Position numbers and translations under genes: made by a program
In this document: positions 43,021-52,600 of the stretch, one piece after another
Layout of the letters: every line of letters begins with the position of its first letter
Numbering within the stretch: position 1 is the first letter of the stretch
The notes under the pieces: generated by a model
What the model was told of the DNA's origin: nothing
Databases searched by the model: none
The model's input: the letters and a program-made list of their open reading frames with translations, nothing else
Assembly: GCF_000331995.1 (NCBI RefSeq)
Contig: NC_020134.1
Coordinates: forward strand, 2,640,627 to 2,704,626
Source of the DNA: Thermoclostridium stercorarium subsp. stercorarium DSM 8532
GTDB lineage: Bacteria > Bacillota > Clostridia > DSM-8532
Length of the DNA stretch: 64,000 bases
Direction of reading: 5' to 3'

Positions 43021-44997
43021 TCAGCTTACATCCAGCATGTCCAGATATTCATGACCATGTTCGCTTATATAGTCTTTTCTGCCCTGCAGATTGTCGCCGA
43101 GCAGAAGGTCGAAAAACTCCTCGGTAAGCTGCAGGTCATCCGGTACAACTTTTATCAGCCTTCTTGTTTCGGGATTCATTGTGGTATGCCACATCATATC
43201 CGGATCGTTTTCGCCAAGACCCTTTGAACGCATAATTGTGACTTTCTCGCCTTTAAGATTTTTCAGAATATCATTTTTTTCCTTTTCATTATATGCAAAC
43301 CATATTTTATCTCTGCAGCGGATCTCAAACAACGGTGTTTCGGCAATGTAAACCTTTCCCTCACGGATTAACGTAGGCGTAAGCCGGTATATCATTGCCA
43401 GAATTAAAGTACGTATCTGGTACCCGTCCACATCGGCATCGGTGCATATAATAATCTTGTCCCATTTCAAATTCTCCATGTTAAATGTACTTAACTCTCT
43501 GTTATGCCTTGTTTTTATCTCAACGCCGCAACCTAAAACCTTTAGCAGATCCACAATTATTTCGCTTTTGAAAATAACGTCGTAATCGGCTTTAAGGCAG
43601 TTCAGTATTTTGCCGCGAACTGGCATTATTGCCTGAAATTCGGCATCACGGGCCATCTTACACGATCCAAGGGCGGAATCACCCTCAACAATGTAAAGCT
43701 CACGCTTTGAGACATCCTTTGTCCTGCAGTCAACAAACTTTTTCACCCGGTTTGTGAAATCCACCCTGCCGCTTAACTTTTTCCGCACGTCTATTCGTGT
43801 CTTTTCCGCCGTTTCACGGCTTCGTTTGTTCGCCAGTACCTGGTTCGCAATTCTCTCGGCTTCTTCCCTGTTCTCGATAAGATAAACCTCAAGCCGTTCT
43901 TTCAGGAATTCGGTCATTGCTTCCTGGATAAACTTGTTTGTTATGGCCTTCTTCGTCTGGTTCTCGTAACTGGTTATCGTCGAAAAGGAACTGCTGACAA
44001 ATATCAGGCTGTCCTGAATATCCTGAAAGGTTATTTTGGATTCATTTTTGTTATATTTGTTGTTGTTTTTCAGATATTTATCAATTTCATATACAAAAGC
44101 GCTTTTAACGGCTTTGTCCGGTGCACCGCCGTACTCCAGATAACTGGAATTGTGATAATACTCAAGCGCGTTGACTTCATTGTTGAACACAAAAGCAACG
44201 CTTATTTTCACCTTATACTCTGGCTTGTCCTCCCTGTCACGGCCCTTTGCCGTGGTCTCAAAAAACTGAACGGTGGTAAAGCCCGTATCGCCCGATATCT
44301 CCTTTACATAATCCATAATACCGTTTTCATAGCAGAACACCTCGGTGCTTCCCGATTCCTCATCAATCAATATGAATTTAATTCCGGGGTTAACCACCGC
44401 CTGCCGTTTTAACGTTTGCCTGTAATATTCAAGGGGAATCTTTATATCGGTGAAAACTTCAAGATCGGGTTTCCAGTGGGTTATAGTACCGGTATGTTCA
44501 TAGTCGAACTTTTCCTTCTTTAAGCCACCGACATTTTCCCCTTTCCTGAATTCCAGGGAATATTTGTATCCGTCCCTGAAAGACGTAACGAACATATACT
44601 CAGAACTGTACTGGGTCGCACATGCGCCAAGGCCGTTCAGGCCAAGGCTGAACTCGTAGTTTTCGCCGCTGTTGTTGTTGTATTTTCCGCCTGCGTACAG
44701 TTCACAGTATATCAGTTCCCAGTTATAGCGTTTTTCTATAGGATTGTAATCCACAGGAACACCGCGGCCTTTGTCCTCCACCGTAATAGACCAGTCGCGG
44801 TGACGGATAACCTTTATTTCGTCACCAAAGCCTTCACGGGCTTCATCAATGGAGTTTGACAAAATTTCAAAGAAAGCGTGCTCGCAGCCTTCCAGCCCGT
44901 CTGAACCAAAAATGACACTTGGACGAAGTCTGACGCGATCGGCACCTTTAAGAGCCACAATGCTTTCATTTCCGTAAATCTTTTCGTTCTTTTTCAT
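43021..44997 (-). CDS. parE: Type IIA topoisomerase subunit B (parE-like, divergent)
   Basis: This is the ATPase/Toprim subunit of a topoisomerase IV- or gyrase-like enzyme. The GHKL site is FEILSNSIDEAREG with DKGRGVPVDYN and GLNGLGACATQ. The Toprim motifs are YIVEGDSALGSC and ICTDADVDGYQIRTLIL. It is 658 residues. The promoter carries a LexA-type box (45075-45088), so the parE-parC-nitroreductase unit may respond to DNA damage. The 90-base gap to parC shows no terminator. Confidence 0.85.
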   Translation of the reverse strand: MKKNEKIYGNESIVALKGADRVRLRPSVIFGSDGLEGCEHAFFEILSNSIDEAREGFGDEIKVIRHRDWSITVEDKGRGVPVDYNPIEKRYNWELIYCELYAGGKYNNNSGENYEFSLGLNGLGACATQYSSEYMFVTSFRDGYKYSLEFRKGENVGGLKKEKFDYEHTGTITHWKPDLEVFTDIKIPLEYYRQTLKRQAVVNPGIKFILIDEESGSTEVFCYENGIMDYVKEISGDTGFTTVQFFETTAKGRDREDKPEYKVKISVAFVFNNEVNALEYYHNSSYLEYGGAPDKAVKSAFVYEIDKYLKNNNKYNKNESKITFQDIQDSLIFVSSSFSTITSYENQTKKAITNKFIQEAMTEFLKERLEVYLIENREEAERIANQVLANKRSRETAEKTRIDVRKKLSGRVDFTNRVKKFVDCRTKDVSKRELYIVEGDSALGSCKMARDAEFQAIMPVRGKILNCLKADYDVIFKSEIIVDLLKVLGCGVEIKTRHNRELSTFNMENLKWDKIIICTDADVDGYQIRTLILAMIYRLTPTLIREGKVYIAETPLFEIRCRDKIWFAYNEKEKNDILKNLKGEKVTIMRSKGLGENDPDMMWHTTMNPETRRLIKVVPDDLQLTEEFFDLLLGDNLQGRKDYISEHGHEYLDMLDVS

Positions 44998-45074
44998 TTG
45001 TACACCCCACTCTAAGTATTAATTTCCGGTTGCGTCAGAATCAGAAAAGAATCTGATATTTATTTTACGATATT

Positions 45075-45117
45075 CGAACTCATGTTCTATGATACAATAT
45101 TGCACGGCTTTTTTCAA
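45075..45117 (-). promoter_or_regulatory. Promoter of parE-parC with a LexA/DinR-type SOS box
   Basis: On the minus strand TTGAAA (45117-45112), 17 bases, then TATCAT (45094-45089). Directly downstream, CGAACTCATGTTCT (45075-45088) contains the perfect GAAC-N4-GTTC core of the Gram-positive LexA operator. It covers the expected transcription start, a position suited to repression. Confidence 0.65.
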
Positions 45118-45213
45118 TCTTGCCCATTACTGAACCTTGTTTGAGGCGCTTTTCGGCCCTGAACGGACGGAACCTGCAAGTGCTCCTGTCAAGAAAAAAT
45201 AAACCCGCAAAAT

Positions 45214-45241
45214 AAAAAAATCCGGCATTGCCGGATTTTTT
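45214..45241. terminator. Bidirectional terminator after clpX
   Basis: TCCGGCA pairs with TGCCGGA (45221-45235), flanked by A7 and T6. It lies downstream of clpX and upstream of the parE promoter region. Confidence 0.88.
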
Positions 45242-45254
45242 AACCCCTTTACTT

Positions 45255-46556
45255 TTATGACGCAGAGTCAATATTCTCCTTATGTTTCTTTTTTTTTGGG
45301 GGGTTTAACGCCTTCTTGGCCTCATTGTAAATAAGAGTTGGCTCACGCCCTGAAAGAATAACTTCCCTGTCAATTATGCACTTTTCTACATTTTTCTTTG
45401 ACGGGATTTCAAACATAACGTCTATCAGTATTTCCTCCATAATCGCGCGCAACCCTCTTGCTCCGGTCTTCCTTTCAAGGGCCTTGTCGGCAATTGCGTG
45501 AAGGGCATCTTCTTCTATAACAAGCTCAACGCCGTCCAGCTCAAACAGTTTCTTGTATTGCTTAACCAAAGCATTACGCGGCTTTGTAAGAATATCTATC
45601 AGTGCTTCACGGTCCAGCGAATGCAGGGAAGCGATAATAGGAACTCTTCCAACAAATTCCGGTATCATTCCATATTTCAGCAGGTCCTGCGGGGTTACCA
45701 GCTGGAACAGCTCTCCTACTTCCTTCAGGCGCTCGGTACCGCTTTCGTGGGCTGCACCAAATCCAATGGTTCTTTTGCCTATTCTTCTTTCTATAATTTT
45801 TTCAAGTCCGTCAAATGCCCCTCCGCAAATAAACAGAATATTGGTGGTGTCTATCTGTATGAATTCCTGATGCGGGTGTTTCCTTCCTCCCTGTGGCGGA
45901 ACCGAAGCTATTGTTCCCTCGAGTATTTTCAGAAGAGCCTGCTGAACACCTTCGCCGCTTACATCACGGGTAATTGAAGGATTTTCTGACTTCCGGGCAA
46001 TCTTGTCTATTTCATCTATATACACTATTCCTTTTTCGGCACGCTCTATGTCATAGTCTGCAGCCTGAATAAGCTTCAGAAGTATATTCTCCACGTCTTC
46101 TCCGACATAACCTGCTTCGGTTAAAGTCGTGGCATCGGCTATCGCAAACGGCACGTTTAATATTTTTGCGAGCGTCTGTGCAAGCAGCGTCTTACCCGAA
46201 CCCGTCGGGCCTATCATAAGAATATTGCTTTTCTGCAGCTCCACATCACTTGACGACACTTCGGAGTTTATCCTTTTGTAGTGGTTATAAACTGCAACCG
46301 ACAGAATTTTTTTCGCTTTTTCCTGACCGATAACATACTGGTCAAGAATACTTTTTATTTCAGCGGGTTTCGGGATGTCTTCTATCTGTACGTCAACACC
46401 GTTATCCTCAAATTCCTCGCCAATTATCTCTGAACAAAGCTCTATGCATTCATCGCAGATGTACACACCGGGTCCGGCAACCAGCCTTTTTACCTGATCC
46501 TGTGTCTTCCCGCAGAAAGAACATTTAAGCTGTTTTTTTTCCTCATATCGTGACAC
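45255..46556 (-). CDS. clpX: ClpX, ATPase subunit of the ClpXP protease
   Basis: ClpX unfolds proteins and feeds them to ClpP. The N-terminal C4 zinc finger ([11 protein letters not shown]...CDECIELC) is followed by the AAA+ module. Walker A is [15 protein letters not shown], Walker [12 protein letters not shown], pore loop GYVGEDVE, and the ClpP-binding loop IGFG is in [11 protein letters not shown]. The product is 433 residues from GTG 46556; a TTG at 46559 is also possible. It ends with a Lys-rich tail. It follows clpP by 14 bases. Confidence 0.97.
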   Translation of the reverse strand: MSRYEEKKQLKCSFCGKTQDQVKRLVAGPGVYICDECIELCSEIIGEEFEDNGVDVQIEDIPKPAEIKSILDQYVIGQEKAKKILSVAVYNHYKRINSEVSSSDVELQKSNILMIGPTGSGKTLLAQTLAKILNVPFAIADATTLTEAGYVGEDVENILLKLIQAADYDIERAEKGIVYIDEIDKIARKSENPSITRDVSGEGVQQALLKILEGTIASVPPQGGRKHPHQEFIQIDTTNILFICGGAFDGLEKIIERRIGKRTIGFGAAHESGTERLKEVGELFQLVTPQDLLKYGMIPEFVGRVPIIASLHSLDREALIDILTKPRNALVKQYKKLFELDGVELVIEEDALHAIADKALERKTGARGLRAIMEEILIDVMFEIPSKKNVEKCIIDREVILSGREPTLIYNEAKKALNPPKKKKHKENIDSAS

Positions 46557-46570
46557 CAAACTTCACCTCG

Positions 46571-47152
46571 TTATTTGCGAACCATAACTTCGTCCACAAT
46601 TCCGTATTCTTTTGCCTCCCATGCAGACATGAAATAGTCTCTTTCTACGTCACGCTGGATCTTTTCCAAAGGCTGCCCCGTTTTTTCTGCCAATATGCGG
46701 TTAAGGTTATCCTTTATTTTCAGTATCCACTCCGCATGAATTTTGATATCTGTAGCCGGACCTTTGGCTCCGCCTGCAGGCTGGTGTATCATAATGGTAC
46801 TGTTAGGCAGCGCAAAACGCTTGCCCTTTGTTCCTGCAGCCAGCAGAAAAGCGCCCATGCTTGCCGCCATACCAACACATATTGTTGACACGTCAGCCTT
46901 CACATGCTGCATCGTGTCGTAAATTGCCAGGCCTGCAGTTACCGAACCACCGGGACTGTTAATGTAAAACTGGATATCCTTGTCCGGATCCTTGGCGTCC
47001 AAAAACAACATCTGCGCTACTATCAGGCTTGCAGTCGCATCATTAACCTCGTCGCTTAAAAATATTATTCTATCTTCCAGCAAACGGGAGTATATATCAT
47101 ATGAACGTTCTCCCCTGTTACTCTGCTCTATTACATAAGGTATAAGTGGCAT
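46571..47152 (-). CDS. clpP: ClpP, protease subunit
   Basis: ClpP is the serine protease barrel of ClpXP. The 193-residue product has the catalytic serine in [16 protein letters not shown], the histidine in [14 protein letters not shown], and the aspartate in [15 protein letters not shown]. It lies upstream of clpX and downstream of tig, the standard order. A promoter at 47241-47269 probably drives clpPX on its own. Confidence 0.97.
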   Translation of the reverse strand: MPLIPYVIEQSNRGERSYDIYSRLLEDRIIFLSDEVNDATASLIVAQMLFLDAKDPDKDIQFYINSPGGSVTAGLAIYDTMQHVKADVSTICVGMAASMGAFLLAAGTKGKRFALPNSTIMIHQPAGGAKGPATDIKIHAEWILKIKDNLNRILAEKTGQPLEKIQRDVERDYFMSAWEAKEYGIVDEVMVRK

Positions 47153-47240
47153 ACTACATCCCCCTTTTCTCTATTCACTTTTATGCCCGAACACCGATGT
47201 CTGTTAAACAATACTTCAATATTATTTATCATACAATAGT

Positions 47241-47269
47241 ATAATATAAATTTCCCCTTTTGTTGTCTA
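47241..47269 (-). promoter_or_regulatory. Putative promoter of clpPX
   Basis: On the minus strand TAGACA (47269-47264), 17 bases, then TATTAT (47246-47241), about 90 bases before clpP. No CtsR operator is evident. Confidence 0.5.
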
Positions 47270-47298
47270 AATAAACAAAATTACCCCAATGAACTAAA

Positions 47299-47327
47299 GG
47301 CTGCTGTTTCTCAACTCAGAAGCAGCC
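47299..47327 (-). terminator. Possible terminator between tig and clpP
   Basis: GGCTGC (minus 47327-47322) pairs with GCAGCC (47304-47299), extended by TTCT/AGAA. The following TTTAGTTC is a weak T tail, so this is a partial terminator at best. Confidence 0.4.
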
Positions 47328-47340
47328 CGTTATTGCCTGA

Positions 47341-48612
47341 CTACTGTTTCAGCAGCTCAATGGTTTTTCTCCTGACGATGGTCTCTTTAATATATTCTAT
47401 ATCGTCATTCTGTAAATGTTTCTTAAAATCCTCGGGGTTCTGCTTATACCTTTCGGCCATTTCGGCAATTTCCTTTTCAACTTCCTCGTCAGTTGCCTGT
47501 ATATTTTCAGTCTGGGCAATCTTCTCCAGCACCAGTTCGGTTTTTACCTCTTCCAGGGCTCTTTCCCTGTAATCATCGCGCATTTTCTTCTCGTCAATCC
47601 CCATAATTTCCATATAGGTTTTTAAATTCAGCCCCTGGTAAGCCAAAGCAACGTCCATCCTCTGCAGAATATTGTTAATCTGGCGTTCAACCATGACTTC
47701 CGGTATGTCAACCTCTGCGTTTTCCACAGCTTTTTTTACAAGCTCATTTTCATATTTACGTTCGGCCTCCTGTTGTGCCCTTTCCTCAAGCTTCTTCCTG
47801 AGATCGGCCTTATATTCCTCAAGAGTATTAAACTCACTTATATCCTGAGCAAACTCATCGTCCAGGTTCGGAAGTTCCTTATATTTAATTTCGTTGATGC
47901 GAACCTTGAAAACAGCCTGTTTACCCTTTAAGCTCTCATTGTGATAATCTTCGGGGAATGTAACGTTTACCTCCACTTCCTGATTCAGCGCAGCACCGAC
48001 CAACTGCTCCTCGAAACCGGGGATGAAAGTATTTGAACCAATAACCAGCGTATATCCCTTGGCTGAACCGCCGTCAAAGGGTTTGCCGTCAATGAACCCT
48101 TCAAAGTCAATATTTACAATATCATTTTGCTGAACAGGTCTGTCCTCTACGGTAACAAGCCTTGCATTCCTGTCCCTGATTTTTTCAAGTTCTTTCTGGA
48201 CATCTTCGTCGGTTATATTCACCTGCTCTTTTTCCACATCCAGACCTTTATATTGCCCAAGTTTTACTTCAGGCTTAACAGTGACCTTTGCGGTAAATAT
48301 AAGATTTTTATCCTTTCCTATTTGCTCAATATCCAGTTCGGGCGTGTCCACAGGGATTATCCCGTGTTCCTTGATCGCCGCTTCATAAGCTTCAGGACAG
48401 ATAATATTCAAGGCTTCTTCAAAAAATACATTTTCTCCGTAATATTTTTCAATCAGGCTCATCGGGGCTTTTCCCCTTCTAAAGCCGGGAACTGTAAATC
48501 TGCCCTTGGTTTTCTGGTACGCTTTTTTAAGGCTCTCATTAAAACGTTCTGCGTCTTCTTCAATTGTAAGTTTTACAACATTCTTTTCCACAGTTTCTAC
48601 TTTCGATTTCAT
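47341..48612 (-). CDS. tig: Trigger factor
   Basis: Trigger factor is the ribosome-bound chaperone. The N-terminal domain carries the ribosome-binding signature VPGFRRGKAPMSLIEKYYG. The FKBP-like middle starts at VQQNDIVNIDFEGFIDGKPF, and a long helical C-terminal domain follows. 423 residues is the family norm. The gene precedes clpP and clpX, linking folding and proteolysis. Confidence 0.96.
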   Translation of the reverse strand: MKSKVETVEKNVVKLTIEEDAERFNESLKKAYQKTKGRFTVPGFRRGKAPMSLIEKYYGENVFFEEALNIICPEAYEAAIKEHGIIPVDTPELDIEQIGKDKNLIFTAKVTVKPEVKLGQYKGLDVEKEQVNITDEDVQKELEKIRDRNARLVTVEDRPVQQNDIVNIDFEGFIDGKPFDGGSAKGYTLVIGSNTFIPGFEEQLVGAALNQEVEVNVTFPEDYHNESLKGKQAVFKVRINEIKYKELPNLDDEFAQDISEFNTLEEYKADLRKKLEERAQQEAERKYENELVKKAVENAEVDIPEVMVERQINNILQRMDVALAYQGLNLKTYMEIMGIDEKKMRDDYRERALEEVKTELVLEKIAQTENIQATDEEVEKEIAEMAERYKQNPEDFKKHLQNDDIEYIKETIVRRKTIELLKQ

Positions 48613-48799
48613 TAGGGTAGGCCTCCTAAGTTTTATTTAATATTTTTAACAATCTGCTTAATTTCCGCAACATTGTATGTTTTATTGGAATGTGTTGTGT
48701 CTTTATCCTTGAAAGTATTTTAATACATCTATACCAGAGGAAACAAAGCAGATTCAATAATTTACAAAAAAAATCCTGGGGTCGGAAAAAACCTTTATG

Positions 48800-48828
48800 A
48801 TTATATCACACAAATTTAATATTGCCAA
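48800..48828 (-). promoter_or_regulatory. Promoter of tig
   Basis: On the minus strand TTGGCA (48828-48823), 17 bases, then TATAAT (48805-48800). It leaves an untranslated leader of about 180 bases in which I see no clear riboswitch. Between 48830 and 49030 I find no gene. Confidence 0.65.
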
Positions 48829-49033
48829 TAAAAACAATTGCCTTTCCCTTTAAAAATCCTTATTCATTTCCTTAATTCGTCTGCCTTTGTTCTGCTTTCA
48901 TTCATAAGGGAGCTTTTTCTGAGCAACACCACACCGTTACCGGCATTCACGACCGGAAAACCTTCTTTGAAATGCTTTGAGCCGAAAATAAACCGTTAAA
49001 ACCGACGTGAAAAATTTCCTCATAAAAAAATAA

Positions 49034-49303
49034 ATCGTGCACCTGCCGTCGACATACAACTACAAACGGCACCACGATAAAAAGCTCGGATCAGGCACCC
49101 TTGCGGCACATCCAGTAAACTGCTTACCGCTGCTTCCTTCCGGACCTGACGGGGTTCACAGCCCTGAATTGCGCAAGACCCAATCTTCATTGCTCTTTAA
49201 TCATGGCCCTGTCTTCACAGCTATATGCCTCGGGCAGGAATTCGACCCTGCTATAGCGGGTTGCAGGTACAGGGCACCGCTACCTCCCCGTCTAGCACGA
49301 TAT
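49034..49303 (-). ncRNA. ffs: SRP RNA, long Bacillus type with Alu domain
   Basis: On the minus strand the universally conserved tip GTCAGGTCCGGAAGGAAGCA is present, together with the 5' Alu part GGGGAGGTAGCGGTGCCCTG and the return strand GGTGCCTGATCCGAGC. The ends pair (ATCGTGC with GCACGAT at 49034-49040). About 270 nt equals the Bacillus scRNA. It joins Ffh to target membrane proteins. A TTTATTTTTTT follows the 3' end. Confidence 0.95.
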
Positions 49304-49307
49304 ACTT

Positions 49308-49336
49308 ATTATACAGGAACGGCCTGCAACTTGCAA
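49308..49336 (-). promoter_or_regulatory. Promoter of SRP RNA
   Basis: On the minus strand TTGCAA (49336-49331), 17 bases, then TATAAT (49313-49308). Confidence 0.8.
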
Positions 49337-49503
49337 TAGGATAAACATGGTACAAGACCACCTTCACAGAAAAGGCTGAATGCCGGAGCAAACACATCTT
49401 TCGGAAATCACCCCGTGAATGCGGCATCATTGGCCGTATTAAACCTCTTATTTTAAAAATATTAAAAACGCTGAAAAAAGTCGTTATTTTTTCGTTTAAT
49501 CCA

Positions 49504-49533
49504 TTGACTTTTAGGGATTGACTTTAGTAAAAT
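49504..49533 (+). promoter_or_regulatory. Putative promoter of the SLH surface protein
   Basis: TTGACT (49504-49509), 18 bases, then TAAAAT (49528-49533). A second TTGACT starts at 49518. The leader is about 100 bases. The 170 bases upstream, to the SRP promoter, show no gene. Confidence 0.5.
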
Positions 49534-49547
49534 TTAGCCAACTATAT

Positions 49548-49570
49548 GTTTACATAATACGTTTACATAA
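49548..49570 (+). repeat. Direct repeat in the SLH gene leader
   Basis: GTTTACATAA occurs twice (49548-49557 and 49561-49570), separated by TAC, a 13-base period. It may be a pair of regulator half-sites near the transcription start. Confidence 0.5.
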
Positions 49571-49572
49571 TT

Positions 49573-49607
49573 ATTCCGCTCGCATATAACCACCACTTGA
49601 GCGGAAT
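49573..49607 (+). promoter_or_regulatory. Stem-loop in the SLH gene leader
   Basis: ATTCCGCTC (49573-49581) and GAGCGGAAT (49599-49607) form a perfect 9-bp stem with a 17-base loop, 17 bases upstream of AAGGAGG. It could stabilise the messenger RNA or control translation of an abundant surface protein. Confidence 0.55.
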
Positions 49608-49637
49608 TCAATATTTTTATTTAAGGAGGAATTTAAT

Positions 49638-52600
49638 ATGCGACAACATGTCAACCGGCTAATCTCTCTTGCACTCATTATTGTACTTGTTCTCGGCATG
49701 GGTATTAATGCCCTGGGCGAGGAACTGAATGAGAGCAGTACATATTCAGTTCCGTCCGGAACGGATGGTTCTGCCGGTGCAAACGCCCTGAGCGAGCTGA
49801 ACGGTCACTGGGCAAAGAGCACAATTGAAGAGTGGATTCGTCTGGGATTGCTAAAAGGCGACAGCAACGGGAAATATTACCCAGACCGTGCAGTTACCCG
49901 TGCAGAATTTATGGCTATGGTAAACCGTGTCATGAATTATACCCAGCCGGGCGAATCAATTGAAAACTACACCGATATATCGCCTGACAAGTGGTATTAT
50001 AACGACTGTGCCATTGCGTTGGAGGCAGGGTACATAATAGGCACTTCGGAAACCGAACTTTCACCCGAAGCTCCCATTACGAGGGAACAAGCCATTACCA
50101 TTGTGGCAAGAATAAAAGGAATTGATCAGTCTGCTGATATGTCAGCACTTTCGCTGGCAACGGATTCCGCAGCGGTTTCATCCTGGGCAAAGAGCGCCGT
50201 GGCAGCAGCAATTAACGAAGGCTTCGTAACCGGAAGCAACGGGATGATAAATCCTGCAGGCATGATTACAAGAAGCGAGGCAATAGTACTCCTCGATCGT
50301 ATCCGCACCGACACCAGAGTTTATTATTTCGCCAATGAATACGGTCCCGAAACCGGAACTGACACTGTGAACAATGTCATCATCGCAGGACCCGGGGTTT
50401 CACTGAAAAACACCATCGTTAACGGTAATCTGCAGATTGCCGGGAGTGTGGGCGACGGAGACGCATATCTGAACAATGTTACCGTACACGGCGATCTCAT
50501 TGTCAACGGCGGCGGCAAAAACTCCCTTTATTTTGCGAATATAACCGTCGAAGGTGGAATTGTCGTCCGCAGGGATGACGCAGGCGCAGTAAGAATCGTT
50601 GTATCGGGTAAATCCAATGTAAACGCTGTTGTGCTGCAGTCAGGAGCAATCCTTGTTGCACAGGATTTGGCTGACGGAAATATTAAAGAAGTGATCATTC
50701 CCGCAGATTATCTGGGAGGCAGCCCTGTTGAATTCATCGGAAACTTCAGCTCCATAACCAGTTCATTCCCTGGTTTGGAAATTCTTCTTACGCGCGCTAC
50801 TGTGGAAAATATGAATCTGAACGCCGGCGCCACAATAACAGGCACCGAAGGCAGTGTTGTCAAGAACGCAAATATAAGCAAGGAAGCAGGCAAGCAGACA
50901 ACAATGAACATTTCACCGGTTAATATATCCGGTGAAGGGGCGGCCGATGCAAGTATTTCAGGTAAATCCGCGACTCCCACTCCCGTTCCGTCAAAGCCCT
51001 CCTCCTCAGCGGGCAGCGGAAGCAGTTCATCAAGGGACGATGATTCTTCAAGTGACGATTCCTCCTCATCCGAAACATACCCGTACATTGTATCGGTACC
51101 TACGGTAACCGAAACGGTATACCATAATCAACCCTATACTCTGCCACAAAAGGTAGCCGTAAACCTGTCAAACGGAAACACGGCCCTGCTTGCGGTCACG
51201 TGGGAGGCGTCAACGGTTTCAACTGAAAAATGCGGCACCTTCAGTTTTTCCGGAACATTAACTCTGGTATCGGGAATCAGAAATCCCAACAACCTTAAAG
51301 CACAGCTGCTACTGACGGTTGAGCCCACCGTCGAAAAAATAACCATCTACAGGCAACCAAACAAGGTTGATTATTATCTCGGTGAAGAGCTGGATATCAC
51401 CGGTCTTGCAGTAAAAGTCCATTATTCCGATAATTCAGAAGCAGAAGCTGAAAATATCACCTTGGCCAATATTTCAGGCTATGATCCGAACAGCCCCGGG
51501 GAACAGACAATTACTGTCACGTTAAATGGTAAGACTGCAACTTTTAAAGTCTATGTTTATGAAAAACCCTCCGGAATTCTCAAGGCCGTTTATTCGGATA
51601 ATTTGTCTCCCGTAGTATTACCCAACGGTGCGAGCAGTGACGATATCATGCGCGAACTGCCCCAAACCGTGCAGGTTGCTGTTTACCAGAATCAGCAGGA
51701 GTATCTGCAATCCTTCGTGAAAATTAGCTGGAATCGGGAAAGCTTCATTTATGATCCTGCAAAGAAGACCAGGCAGGAGTTTGTTGCAAAGGGTAAAGCG
51801 GTATTACCTGATACACTGACAAACCCCGACAATATCTCCCTTGACATTGCGCTGGGAGTAACCGTCGATTCTGCAAAATTCAAGGTTTATTTTAACCTGA
51901 ACGGACACGGTGAAAAAGAAATTGAGCCTCAGATTGTTGAATACGGAAGCAAAGCGAATAAACCCAAAGATCCGGTAAGTTCGGGATATGAATTCCTGGG
52001 CTGGTACGAAAATGCGGAAGGAACGGGAGACCCGTTTGATTTTGACAATACAGTAATTGAAAATGATGTAACGCTTTATGCAAAATGGAAAGCCGTTTTT
52101 GATTTGAATGTTGTCAAGGAACAGCTTACCTTTGACAGAATCAGGGGCAATAATGAAAACCATCAGTCCATTGTATCCGATCTGAACCTGATCAGTTCAA
52201 TGGACGAATACCCCGGCATAACAGTCAGCTGGAAATCTTCAAATCCTGCATACTTAACCGACGACGGAAAAGTAACCCGCCCCGGCCCGGATCAGGATGA
52301 CGTGATTGTGATCCTGACAGCAACCATCTCCGACGGAAGCAATTCGGTAACAAAAGATTTCGAGCTGGTTGTAAGGAAGCAGGGAATTGAAAACGTAACA
52401 ATCGGGTTTATTGATCCGTATTTTGTTTCGGGTTACCCTATGGCTACAGTGGAAGACGGACAGATTGTCATCAAGTTCAGGCTTAACAAAAAAGCAGACG
52501 TTTATATTACCGTAGACAATGTGAACGCAAACAACTGGAAGTCTTCGGTAACAGGTGTGCTTCACGGGCACGCAACAGAAACCATAGACAGTACCAGGGA

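Noticed and set aside
48870-49030. Additional gene or RNA between tig and SRP RNA
   Set aside because: No frame with a ribosome site and no clear paired structure on either strand.
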